Shown: one piece after another, positions 40,823 through 47,298 of the stretch
Layout of the letters: every line of letters begins with the position of its first letter
Numbering within the stretch: position 1 is the stretch's first letter
Translations under genes and position numbers: made by a program
Notes under the pieces: model-generated
Databases searched by the model: none
Told to the model about the DNA's origin: nothing
Seen by the model: only the letters and a program-made list of their open reading frames with translations
Assembly: GCA_944388395.1 (NCBI GenBank)
Contig: CALXIP010000119.1
Location: 1-47,298, forward strand
DNA from: an uncultured Ruthenibacterium sp.
GTDB lineage: Bacteria; Bacillota; Clostridia; Oscillospirales; Ruminococcaceae
DNA length: 47,298 nt
Reading direction: 5' to 3'

Positions 40823-40955
40823 ACTTTTGCCCGTTCCTTTCTTTATCTTCATTGAACCACAGTTTTTGTGCAAAGGCAATTTCTTTTTGCATAAAAGTTA
40901 TTTTTTTGCCAATGTGCATTTGAAAAAATGCTCTTTTTTGTACACATTTTCCTGC

Positions 40956-40993
40956 AAAAAGCACAAAGGCCCGTGCGGCAACGCCGCACAGGC
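40956..40993 (-). terminator. Terminator after the YczE-type gene
   Basis: On the minus strand GCCTGTGCGGC and GCCGCACGGGC pair around GTT (one G-U) and are followed by a T-rich stretch ending in five T. It lies 46 bases past the YczE-type stop. Confidence 0.75.
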
Positions 40994-41039
40994 TCTTGTC
41001 AGAACTTCAATATTCGCTTTACGCAATGCCCCCGGCCTC

Positions 41040-41675
41040 TTATCCCATCGCCGGAATCGGGAGTACCTTTCGATAAAATTTGACGATCATGCCCACCAGC
41101 ACAGCGGACACCACTGTCCCCACGCCAATGCCGCGCAGCTCGTGAAAAAAGCACAGCGACAGCACGATTGCCAACGCCACTGTGGTCACATCAAAGCAGA
41201 CTTTCACCGTTCCAAAGTCGCGGTTCGACACATGTGCAATGGCCTTCACCACTCCTTCACCCGGTACCAGCAGTGCGTTGGCCGCCACTTCCAGCGTAAT
41301 GCCCAGTGCGAGAATCGCACAGCCGGCCAGCAGTGAAATGGTTTTGGCCACAACTGTTTCGGGCTGCATCCTGCTCAGCAGCAGCATACTGACGTCGATG
41401 GCACCGCTGAAAATCAGGTTGACCAAAATTTGCAGATACTGGATTTTGGGGAATTTGCGGCGCAGCAAAAGTGCCTGTGTCAAAATGAACAGACAATTCA
41501 GAACGAACGTAAACTGTCCCAGCGTAGGTGAAAATTTCAAGCTTGCCACATACGGCAGACTCGAAATAGGGGATGTTCCCAAAGCGGCTTTCGTGATAAA
41601 GCTGATTCCGAAAGAGTTGATCACAAGCCCCAGAACGAACAGCGCATACCGCTGCACCCATTTTGATTGTTTCAT
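41040..41675 (-). CDS. YczE/YyaS/YitT-family membrane protein
   Basis: 211 residues with five or six membrane segments. RYALFVLGLVINSFGISFIT and KAALGTSPISSLPY are the family start, and GEGVVKAIA with DFGTVKVCFDV closes it. Distant relatives of YitT, their function is not known, but some lie next to transporters or regulators. ATG 41675 is favoured; a TTG at 41702 has no ribosome site. The gene is divergent from the ZIP transporter. Confidence 0.8.
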   Translation of the reverse strand: MKQSKWVQRYALFVLGLVINSFGISFITKAALGTSPISSLPYVASLKFSPTLGQFTFVLNCLFILTQALLLRRKFPKIQYLQILVNLIFSGAIDVSMLLLSRMQPETVVAKTISLLAGCAILALGITLEVAANALLVPGEGVVKAIAHVSNRDFGTVKVCFDVTTVALAIVLSLCFFHELRGIGVGTVVSAVLVGMIVKFYRKVLPIPAMG

Positions 41676-41771
41676 GAAAAAATCGATCTCTTTTCTTTCC
41701 AAAAATCACATGACATCTCTATTTTACCGCTTTTGGGCGGTAAGTACAAGCACACCGTGAGGCCTCAGGGC

Positions 41772-41800
41772 TTGACAAATATCTCCCAAAAAGGTATAGT
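41772..41800 (+). promoter_or_regulatory. Promoter of the ZIP transporter gene
   Basis: A perfect TTGACA at 41772-41777 and TATAGT at 41795-41800 with a 17-base spacer. Confidence 0.82.
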
Positions 41801-41829
41801 TTAAACAGTTTTTTCAGGGAGGAACAACG

Positions 41830-42627
41830 ATGCAGACAGCACTTCTTTATGCGGCTGCCGGAACCGGATTCACATTTTTGATGACGACTCTTGGTTCCTC
41901 GCTTGTATTTTTCTTTCGCAAACAGGCCGGCCACAATATTCAGCGCATTTTTCTTGGATTTGCGGCAGGCGTTATGATCGCCGCCAGCGTTTGGAGCCTT
42001 TTGATGCCGGCTATTGAGCAGGCGGAAGAATCCGGCATTCCCGGATGGCTGCCTGCGGCAGGCGGACTGGTGCTGGGCGTAGCATTTTTGATGCTGATGG
42101 ATTCGCTTCTGCCCCATTTGCATCCGGGTGCTTCGGAACCGGAAGGTGCACCTTCGTCCTGGCGGCGTACCACATTGATGGTTCTGGCCGTCACACTGCA
42201 CAACATTCCGGAAGGCATGGCTGTGGGTCTGTCCTTTGCGCTGGCCGCACAGGCTTCCCAGGGCGGAACAGCTGCCCTCTCGGCCGCCGCGGCACTGGCG
42301 CTGGGAATCGGCATTCAGAACTTTCCGGAGGGCGCCGCGATCTCGCTTCCCCTGCGGCAGGAGGGCATGAGCCGGGGCCGCGCTTTTCTGTACGGCAGCC
42401 TCTCGGGAATCGTCGAACCGATTTTCGGAATTCTCATTGTTCTGATTGCCGGTTCCATCCAGCCGCTGATGCCCTGGATGCTGAGTTTTGCAGCAGGCGC
42501 CATGCTGTACGTAGTGGTGGAAGAACTGATTCCCGAAGCGCATCTGGGCGAACATTCCAACACCGGAACGCTGGGTGTGATGGCAGGTTTTCTGATTATG
42601 ATGATTTTGGACGTGGCACTTGGCTGA
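41830..42627 (+). CDS. ZIP-family divalent metal transporter
   Basis: 265 residues with eight membrane segments. The metal-site helices are HNIPEG at 124-129 and QNFPEG at 163-168, both typical of ZupT-type ZIP proteins that import zinc, iron or manganese. A loop with HLHPG near 96-100 may be a metal-sensing His-rich part. GGGAGG precedes the ATG. It has a strong promoter and terminator. No Fur- or Zur-like palindrome was recognised. Confidence 0.92.
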   Translation: MQTALLYAAAGTGFTFLMTTLGSSLVFFFRKQAGHNIQRIFLGFAAGVMIAASVWSLLMPAIEQAEESGIPGWLPAAGGLVLGVAFLMLMDSLLPHLHPGASEPEGAPSSWRRTTLMVLAVTLHNIPEGMAVGLSFALAAQASQGGTAALSAAAALALGIGIQNFPEGAAISLPLRQEGMSRGRAFLYGSLSGIVEPIFGILIVLIAGSIQPLMPWMLSFAAGAMLYVVVEELIPEAHLGEHSNTGTLGVMAGFLIMMILDVALG

Positions 42628-42633
42628 ACGTTC

Positions 42634-42669
42634 AAAAACGGCATGACCCGATGGTCATGCCGTTTTTTT
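42634..42669. terminator. Bidirectional terminator after the ZIP gene
   Basis: AAAAACGGCATGACC and its complement flank a CGAT loop, followed by seven T. It also stands at the end of the convergent exporter operon. Confidence 0.92.
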
Positions 42670-42693
42670 GTAGCATTTCTGCAAAGCAGCTTT

Positions 42694-43152
42694 TTACCGT
42701 GTCTTTCGCGACCTGCACCCCAACGGCTGGAACAAAGCCCCCGGCAATGCCAGCACCAGCACAATGCCAATGGCAATGGCTGCAGCGATTTTCAGTGTTT
42801 CCACGCCTTTTGCCAGGCACTGGCCTTCTTCCCCCATAATGAAATAATACACCGTATAATAGATTCCCGCACCGGGCACCAGAGGAAAAATGCCGCCCAT
42901 AATAAAAACTGTCATGGGGCAGCGGCGCACCACTGCCAAAATGCGTGACAGCAGCGCCAAAACCACCGCCGCAACCAGCGATGCGGTCACCACGCCCTGC
43001 TCCATCTGAACCAGCAGCCAATAGGCGGCCCATCCCGCCATGCCGGTCAAGCCGCACCAGGCCCACTCCTGCCGCGGCGCATGAAACAGCACCGCAAAAG
43101 CGACCACCGATACAAAGGAAACCGCGCACTGTATCAGAAACGCAAAAATCAT
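42694..43152 (-). CDS. Threonine/serine exporter, C-terminal subunit (ThrE_2 type)
   Basis: 152 residues, four to five membrane segments. MTVFIMGGIFPLVPGAGIYYTVYYF, split by its Gly-Pro, is the signature of the ThrE_2/DUF3815 half of ThrE. Split ThrE proteins export threonine and serine. The ATG overlaps the TGA of the large subunit gene (ATGA), so the two are coupled. The C-terminal tail is basic. Confidence 0.87.
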   Translation of the reverse strand: MIFAFLIQCAVSFVSVVAFAVLFHAPRQEWAWCGLTGMAGWAAYWLLVQMEQGVVTASLVAAVVLALLSRILAVVRRCPMTVFIMGGIFPLVPGAGIYYTVYYFIMGEEGQCLAKGVETLKIAAAIAIGIVLVLALPGALFQPLGCRSRKTR

Positions 43153-43934
43153 AACACTACCCCCGGAATCAGCGCACACAGTTTCAATACAAAACCGACT
43201 CCCAGCGCGATGGATACCGCAATCAGCAGCGCCTCCGCCGCTCGAATGGTCCCGGACACATAATCGCTGTTGGCCACATCCCGAATGGCATTGGTCAGCG
43301 CGATGCCGGGGACCAGCGGGATAATTCCGCCGATGATGATTTTATCCAAACTGCATGTAACTCCCACCAAACGCATCATCTGCATCATGAGCACGCTTGC
43401 CATTGCCACCAGCACCGCACAAAGCGTATTGGAAATGAACTGACCGGCTCCGTTCTTTCCCAAAAACAGAACAAACGGCTGCAGCACGAGCCCCACCCAA
43501 AAGGCCGCAAAAGCGTCCCAGGCGGTACCGCCGAACAAATAGGCAAAGCAGGCTGTGCCCACACCGCAGGCAAACACCTGCAGCCAGACGGCGCTCGCCG
43601 GCAGGCTGCGCACATCTTCCAGCTCTTTTTGCGCCTGTTCCAGAGAAACTGCGCCGCCCGCAATGCGCCGCGACAATGCGTTGACCGCCATCACTCTGGA
43701 CAAATGCACACTGCGGGTACGCACATAGCGCATTTCATTGACGCTGCCGCCCTCGTTTTTTTCCAGGGATACGAAAATCGCATTGGTCACTACGTATGCA
43801 TGAATGTCGGGTGCACCATAGGCCCGACCAATGTGTTCAATGGTTTGCTGGACCCGGTAGATCTCGCCGCCGCTTTCCAAAAGAAGCTGGGCTGCGTCGG
43901 CGGCCAGGCGAGCCACCTGTTCCTGCTGTGCCAA
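43149..43934 (-). CDS. Threonine/serine exporter, N-terminal subunit (ThrE_1/DUF1212)
   Basis: 261 residues. A soluble N-terminal part has the motif LLLESGGEIYRVQQTIEHI and is followed by five membrane segments. GGIIPLVPGIALTNAIRD, near the end, is the internal repeat of the PLVPG motif seen in the small subunit. Start is TTG with AAGGAGAG eight bases before. The full transporter needs both genes. It lies behind a terminator, so it is expressed separately from the sugar operon. Confidence 0.89.
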   Translation of the reverse strand: MAQQEQVARLAADAAQLLLESGGEIYRVQQTIEHIGRAYGAPDIHAYVVTNAIFVSLEKNEGGSVNEMRYVRTRSVHLSRVMAVNALSRRIAGGAVSLEQAQKELEDVRSLPASAVWLQVFACGVGTACFAYLFGGTAWDAFAAFWVGLVLQPFVLFLGKNGAGQFISNTLCAVLVAMASVLMMQMMRLVGVTCSLDKIIIGGIIPLVPGIALTNAIRDVANSDYVSGTIRAAEALLIAVSIALGVGFVLKLCALIPGVVL

Positions 43935-43949
43935 ACTGATCTCTCCTTC

Positions 43950-43975
43950 AAAAAAGGGAAAGCTTTCTGCTTCCC
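43950..43975 (-). terminator. Terminator between the sugar operon and the exporter genes
   Basis: On the minus strand GGGAAGC and GCTTTCCC pair with a bulge around a five-base loop, followed by six T. Confidence 0.6.
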
Positions 43976-43986
43976 CTGAAAAACGC

Positions 43987-44565
43987 TTACTTTTTATCGC
44001 CCGGTGTGATCAAAGAGCGCCGCATTCCGGGCGTGATGGTCAGGCTGGCCAGATGAGGGAACGCCGCCCGAAAGTCCAGTTTTTCCTTATCCAAAACTTT
44101 CCGGCATCCCAGATCCAGAGTGCGGATTTCAGAAAGGCCGCGCAAAGGCACCAGACTTTTCAGCTGCACATTGTCCCAGGGACGGTTTTCCACAAGCAGA
44201 TGCTCCAGCCCGTGCGCACCGGCCAGCGCCGAAAAATCGTTCACCCGCTTACAGCCTGTAAATGCGATGCCGCGCACCGCAGGCGTCGCAGACATCTGCC
44301 ACAGCTCGCACAGATTCGGGCACTTCCACACACCCACCCACTGCAAATCATGCAGCATGGCCAGCGGGGCAAGTGTGCGCAGCTGCAAGCTGTCCCGCAC
44401 GATCACGCAGACAGCATCCAGCCGTCCGCGCACCGCATTGGCCAGCGTGTCATCATCGACATTTTCCACGATCAAAGCCGGTTCCGCCGGAACATTGCCG
44501 CCCAGTGCAAAGGGATAAAAATCCGGAAAACGCTCAATCAAATCCGGACTGACATGCAACGACAT
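43987..44565 (-). CDS. Hypothetical leucine-rich-repeat-like protein (192 aa)
   Basis: 192 residues without a signal or membrane segment. The central part has irregular repeats with Leu and Asn/Cys at regular spacing (LHDLQWVGVWKCPNLCELW, VRGIAFTGCKRVNDF, LEHLLVENRPWDNV, IRTLDLGCRKV), which suggests a small leucine-rich-like solenoid of about four to five turns. GGGAGGG precedes the ATG, which follows the GNAT stop directly, so it is co-translated. It is the last gene of the cytidylyltransferase operon. The function is unknown. Confidence 0.7.
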   Translation of the reverse strand: MSLHVSPDLIERFPDFYPFALGGNVPAEPALIVENVDDDTLANAVRGRLDAVCVIVRDSLQLRTLAPLAMLHDLQWVGVWKCPNLCELWQMSATPAVRGIAFTGCKRVNDFSALAGAHGLEHLLVENRPWDNVQLKSLVPLRGLSEIRTLDLGCRKVLDKEKLDFRAAFPHLASLTITPGMRRSLITPGDKK

Positions 44566-45324
44566 CTATTCACCCTCCCTGCATTCAGCGGGAACAGCGC
44601 TCCACAAACGCCGCACACCGCCGCGGAATCCCGCTTTTTCAAACAGGCGCTGCGCCTGTTCATCCCGGACATAAACAAAAATATCTTCATAGCCCCTGTC
44701 CGGCTGGGCCGCAAACTCCACCGCGGCCGACAAAACCGCCGCGCCGTAACCCTTTTGTCTCTGATTGGGCGCTGTGTACAGGCCCCACAGGCGAAATGCC
44801 GCGCCGTAACCCATGCCGAAACAGCAGCTGACCGGAATTTCCGCCCGGTTCAATGCAAAAAACACCCGTGCACCGGATTTGATCTGACGGTTTGCCACCA
44901 GAAGGCCATCCTCTCCGCCCCATTCGCGCACAAGCACTTCCCAGTTTCCTTCAAGGCGGGTCGTTATCATCTGCACCTTGCATTTCCGGCGCACCAGAAA
45001 AGGGCTGGGCTCCAGGCATTGCGTCAGCCTTCTGCATTCGTACTCTTTCACCGAGTAGCCCCGCTGTTCCAGCAAACCGCGGCACTCGTCCAGAGAGACG
45101 CTGTCGGGCGCACTGCACACCCGGCAAACCGCCCCTGCGCTTTTCAGCTTTGCCTCGATGGCGTCCAGGCTCTTGCCCGCGCCGTTCATTTGTTTCAGCA
45201 CGCCGTAATTCGCCGCGGCAAATCCAGCCGCGCCCTCTGCCCAGAATACACGATATCCTTCTTTTTCATCATAAGAAAGATATTTTTTCGGGCAATGGAT
45301 CTCATAGCGTTCGCCGTCCGTCAT
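44566..45324 (-). CDS. GNAT-family N-acetyltransferase with an extra N-terminal domain
   Basis: 252 residues. The GNAT fold is C-terminal (about 125-245), with the acetyl-CoA loop in YTAPNQRQKGYGAAVL. About 125 residues before it form a separate domain with three Cys (AGAVCRVCSAPDS) and a further GYSVKEYECRRLTQC, perhaps a second degenerate GNAT domain. The ATG overlaps the cytidylyltransferase TGA (ATGA), with AGGA before it. In this setting it would acetylate an amino sugar or its precursor, but the extra domain makes another acceptor possible. Confidence 0.78.
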   Translation of the reverse strand: MTDGERYEIHCPKKYLSYDEKEGYRVFWAEGAAGFAAANYGVLKQMNGAGKSLDAIEAKLKSAGAVCRVCSAPDSVSLDECRGLLEQRGYSVKEYECRRLTQCLEPSPFLVRRKCKVQMITTRLEGNWEVLVREWGGEDGLLVANRQIKSGARVFFALNRAEIPVSCCFGMGYGAAFRLWGLYTAPNQRQKGYGAAVLSAAVEFAAQPDRGYEDIFVYVRDEQAQRLFEKAGFRGGVRRLWSAVPAECREGE

Positions 45325-46094
45325 GTTCTGTCCTGCTTTCTGATGTTCGCCTGCACGATGCCAAAGGCCGGATACGTCCCATACAGGTAGTGGGCGATGG
45401 CTTCCATCAGGCGATAATCCTCTTCCGAATCGATGTCGATGATGCCGGTGTCGAACATCTCGTACATGCCGATCTTTCCATCCCACAAAAAGCCCGTTTC
45501 ATTCTCCAGAAGGAACTTGCGGCCGAATACGTAGATGGAAGCATTCAAATCAAACACCGGCGGGGTCTGCTGCCGCGCCGTGAAATGATGATCGATCACA
45601 CGCTTGGCATAGCCGTTCTCCAGTTTTGCCATGTTGAAATAAGGCGTACGCCGGGCCGGGCATACGCTGAACACAAGGTCCAGTTCCGGGCGGCTTTTCT
45701 TCATCTCATACGCGCCGGACACATCCTTTTCCTGGCGCAGAGGACTGGTGATATCCAAATCAATCAGGTTCTCATACTGCCGGCCGGTCAACGCCTCCAT
45801 CTGGCGCAGGCTGTGCTGATACACCATCATTTTGGGCACCACGTCGCCGCAAAGCTCCTCAGGGCGGTGAAGCACCGTCACTTCCGGATAGCGTTTGGTA
45901 ACCACGTCGATGAGCAAATCGCTGTCGGTGTTGAGACACACGTCTACGTGCAGCTCCGGGTGCTGCTCGATAAACAGCTGTGCCGCGGACAGACTGTAAT
46001 AGCTCAGCGGCTGACCGTCGAAAATTTTCAAATTTTTGTTTTTAAAGCCCTTGCTGCCTGCCCGGCCGCAAATGGTAATGAGTACATTTTCCAT
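45321..46094 (-). CDS. Cytidylyltransferase of the CMP-sugar synthetase family
   Basis: 257 residues. CGRAGSKGFKNKNLK at the N-terminus is the nucleotide-binding R-x-G-S-K motif of NeuA/PseF/KdsB-like enzymes. IDLDITSPLR holds the metal-binding Asp, and TGIIDIDSEEDYRL ends the fold. It would activate a nonulosonic (sialic-acid-like) or related acid with CMP. GGGAGAG precedes the ATG. It lies two bases after the Gfo/Idh gene and overlaps the GNAT gene. Surface sugar synthesis is the likely role; the particular sugar is not told. Confidence 0.85.
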   Translation of the reverse strand: MENVLITICGRAGSKGFKNKNLKIFDGQPLSYYSLSAAQLFIEQHPELHVDVCLNTDSDLLIDVVTKRYPEVTVLHRPEELCGDVVPKMMVYQHSLRQMEALTGRQYENLIDLDITSPLRQEKDVSGAYEMKKSRPELDLVFSVCPARRTPYFNMAKLENGYAKRVIDHHFTARQQTPPVFDLNASIYVFGRKFLLENETGFLWDGKIGMYEMFDTGIIDIDSEEDYRLMEAIAHYLYGTYPAFGIVQANIRKQDRT

Positions 46095-46096
46095 GG

Positions 46097-47035
46097 TCAG
46101 ATCTCTCCCAATGTCAATTTCAAAACATCCAGTGCCGTGGCGGGCGTATTCACGCTTTCGCCCGTGCCGTTCTGCGCATAATCAAGAAAATATGCCATCT
46201 CCCGCAAATACCGCTGATTGACCGGCTCGTCCCAATGCTCCACCGTGCCGTCAGCCAGGGTCAGCGTGCCCGCGCCGAAATCCGCGACGACTGTTCCCTC
46301 TTTGCAGAACAATTCAATGCTCCGCCGGTACTGCCGGCCGAAATAGTCCAAATGGACCTCTGCCAGCATGGTGGGATACCGCGCAATGTACACGGACAAA
46401 TCATCGGAATCAATTTCCAGATCGCTGTAGGTGCCTTTGAAATGATGCATTTCCAGCGGCTTTCCAAACAGTTCCACCAGATAATCCCACTCGTGGATCA
46501 GATCGATGGTCACCCCGCCGCCCAGGTCCCGGTGGGCGGAGTAAACGGTGCGGTAATCCACCCCGGGCCGCCAGTCCGGCAGGTAGGAAGAGCAGATCAC
46601 CCGGGCGGAGTAGGGCCGCAGGCCGGGCAGCTTTTCCTTTAACGCCAGCATGGTGCCGCACCAGCGCATGGGGGCGGCCACATAGGCTTTCTGGCCCTGG
46701 TCGTCGGCCAGGCCCAGGGCGGCCAGATCCGCGTCCGGGTCATCGAAGATGGGCTTTTCGATAAACAGCGCCTCCGCCCGGCCCCGCAGCGCGGCCAGGG
46801 TATCCCGGTGCATGCTGGTGGGGTTGGTGATGAAGATGGCGTCGTACCGGGGAGGCAGCTGCTCCACGCCGGTGTACTGGTTCCGCAGCAGCCGGGCCGC
46901 GCCCTCCCGCAGCGGACGGGTGCCGCTGCGCAGCGCGTCGGCGTGCACCGGAATGCCCCGCCGCCGGGCGATCTCATGCAGATTGTTCAGATGCCGGGTG
47001 CCGATGGAGCCCAGGCCCACAAAAAGCACGTCCAT
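46097..47035 (-). CDS. Gfo/Idh/MocA-family oxidoreductase
   Basis: 312 residues. VLFVGLGSIGTRHL supplies the Rossmann GxGxxG, and FIEKPIFDD holds the family Glu-Lys-Pro. The second domain contains GGGVTIDLIHEWDYLVELFG, broken before its helix, with the usual His-Glu. AGGAGGG precedes the ATG. The 5' half uses a noticeably more GC-rich codon set (44 of 60 bases are G or C at 46561-46620) than the 3' half (36 of 60 at 46321-46380). It is upstream of the cytidylyltransferase and probably acts on the same sugar. Confidence 0.87.
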   Translation of the reverse strand: MDVLFVGLGSIGTRHLNNLHEIARRRGIPVHADALRSGTRPLREGAARLLRNQYTGVEQLPPRYDAIFITNPTSMHRDTLAALRGRAEALFIEKPIFDDPDADLAALGLADDQGQKAYVAAPMRWCGTMLALKEKLPGLRPYSARVICSSYLPDWRPGVDYRTVYSAHRDLGGGVTIDLIHEWDYLVELFGKPLEMHHFKGTYSDLEIDSDDLSVYIARYPTMLAEVHLDYFGRQYRRSIELFCKEGTVVADFGAGTLTLADGTVEHWDEPVNQRYLREMAYFLDYAQNGTGESVNTPATALDVLKLTLGEI

Positions 47036-47047
47036 GCTGATCCCTCC

Positions 47048-47298
47048 TCAGGCGTTCTCGATGGCCTCGATCAGGCGGATGGTTTCCTTGTCCCGTTCAA
47101 AGCTGTACCGGGGCTGCTCCGCGCCCGCCAGCACCCCCAGGAAGTTGGCCAGCTCGTCCACGTAGGCGTTCTCCACGATGTTGTCGGAGTAGCGGGGGTC
47201 CTGTTCCACCTGGGCATAGGTGTTCACCGGCTGTTTCTCGCCGCTTTGCTTGTCAAACTCGTAGAGGGAACGGGGGTTGCCCTCCCAGAACAGGTGCA
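47048..47298 (-). CDS. Gfo/Idh-like oxidoreductase, C-terminal fragment
   Basis: The gene runs off the right edge; 82 residues and the TGA are seen. YSDNIVENAYVDELANFLGVL and FERDKETIRLIEAI resemble the end of Gfo/Idh/MocA oxidoreductases, in which a Glu-Leu-x-x-Phe helix is followed by a short loop and a final helix. The stop is 12 bases before the next ATG, with the ribosome site of that gene between, so the two oxidoreductases are in one operon. This piece is GC-rich, as is the nearby half of its neighbour. Confidence 0.65.
   Translation of the reverse strand, partial: HLFWEGNPRSLYEFDKQSGEKQPVNTYAQVEQDPRYSDNIVENAYVDELANFLGVLAGAEQPRYSFERDKETIRLIEAIENA

Overview
The window looks like chromosome from a GC-rich, anaerobic, low-oxygen-lifestyle Firmicute of the Clostridia, most likely the Oscillospiraceae/Ruminococcaceae. 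This rests on strong AGGAGG-type ribosome sites, frequent TTG/GTG starts, TATAAT/TTGACA promoters with 17-base spacers, AzlCD, ThiT, DegV and YitT proteins, a muramic-lactam (spore cortex) enzyme pair, and a 2-hydroxyacyl-CoA dehydratase-type radical enzyme cluster. The genus cannot be fixed from sequence alone. No insertion sequence, CRISPR array, phage gene, attachment site or origin was seen, and no stretch over 300 bases lacks a gene.

Layout. 1-1693 (+): the end of a GPH sugar symporter and a HAD hydrolase. 1732-3341 (-): a PdaA-like deacetylase and a CwlD-like amidase, with a small divergent gene at 3465. 3729-8246 (-): esterase, rarA and a GH3 beta-glucosidase. 8390-10162 (-): XRE regulator and glyA, divergent from nth and a lipoprotein (10293-11350, +). 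11421-13998 (+): azlCD, a TPP riboswitch controlling thiT, and a cytidylate-kinase-like gene. 14180-18027 (+): a carbohydrate operon with LacI regulator, sugar isomerase, Gfo/Idh oxidoreductase and alpha/beta hydrolase. 18188-20417 (+): a TetR regulator and a frameshifted GH79-like glycosidase. 20458-24405 (-): ClpA/C-type ATPase, TSCPD protein, PHP phosphoesterase and a small protein. 24577: tRNA-Gly(CCC), then YitT. 26085-30540 (+): pyridoxal kinase, trmL, degV, a glycosyltransferase, a flavin reductase and an acetyltransferase. 30638-32473 (+): an XRE-SpoVT regulator overlapping a two-gene ABC exporter.

32532-40822 (-) is the most unusual part. A TetR regulator precedes a palindromic operator and a seven-gene operon: a CooC-type ATPase, two 2-hydroxyacyl-CoA-dehydratase-like subunits, an HgdC-type activator ATPase, a 51-residue membrane protein, a short protein resembling the middle of acetyl-CoA synthase, and an Fe-S/FMN/FAD enoate-reductase-like enzyme. 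No CO dehydrogenase, complete acetyl-CoA synthase or CoA-transferase is present in the window. Together the genes suggest an ATP-driven low-potential reduction or dehydration system with its own metal-insertion ATPase; the substrate is unknown.

41040-47298: YczE-type membrane protein (-), ZIP metal transporter (+), a split ThrE-type exporter (-), and an operon (-) of two Gfo/Idh oxidoreductases, a CMP-sugar synthetase-like cytidylyltransferase, a GNAT acetyltransferase and a protein of unknown function, probably for making an activated surface sugar. The last ~700 bases are richer in GC than the rest.
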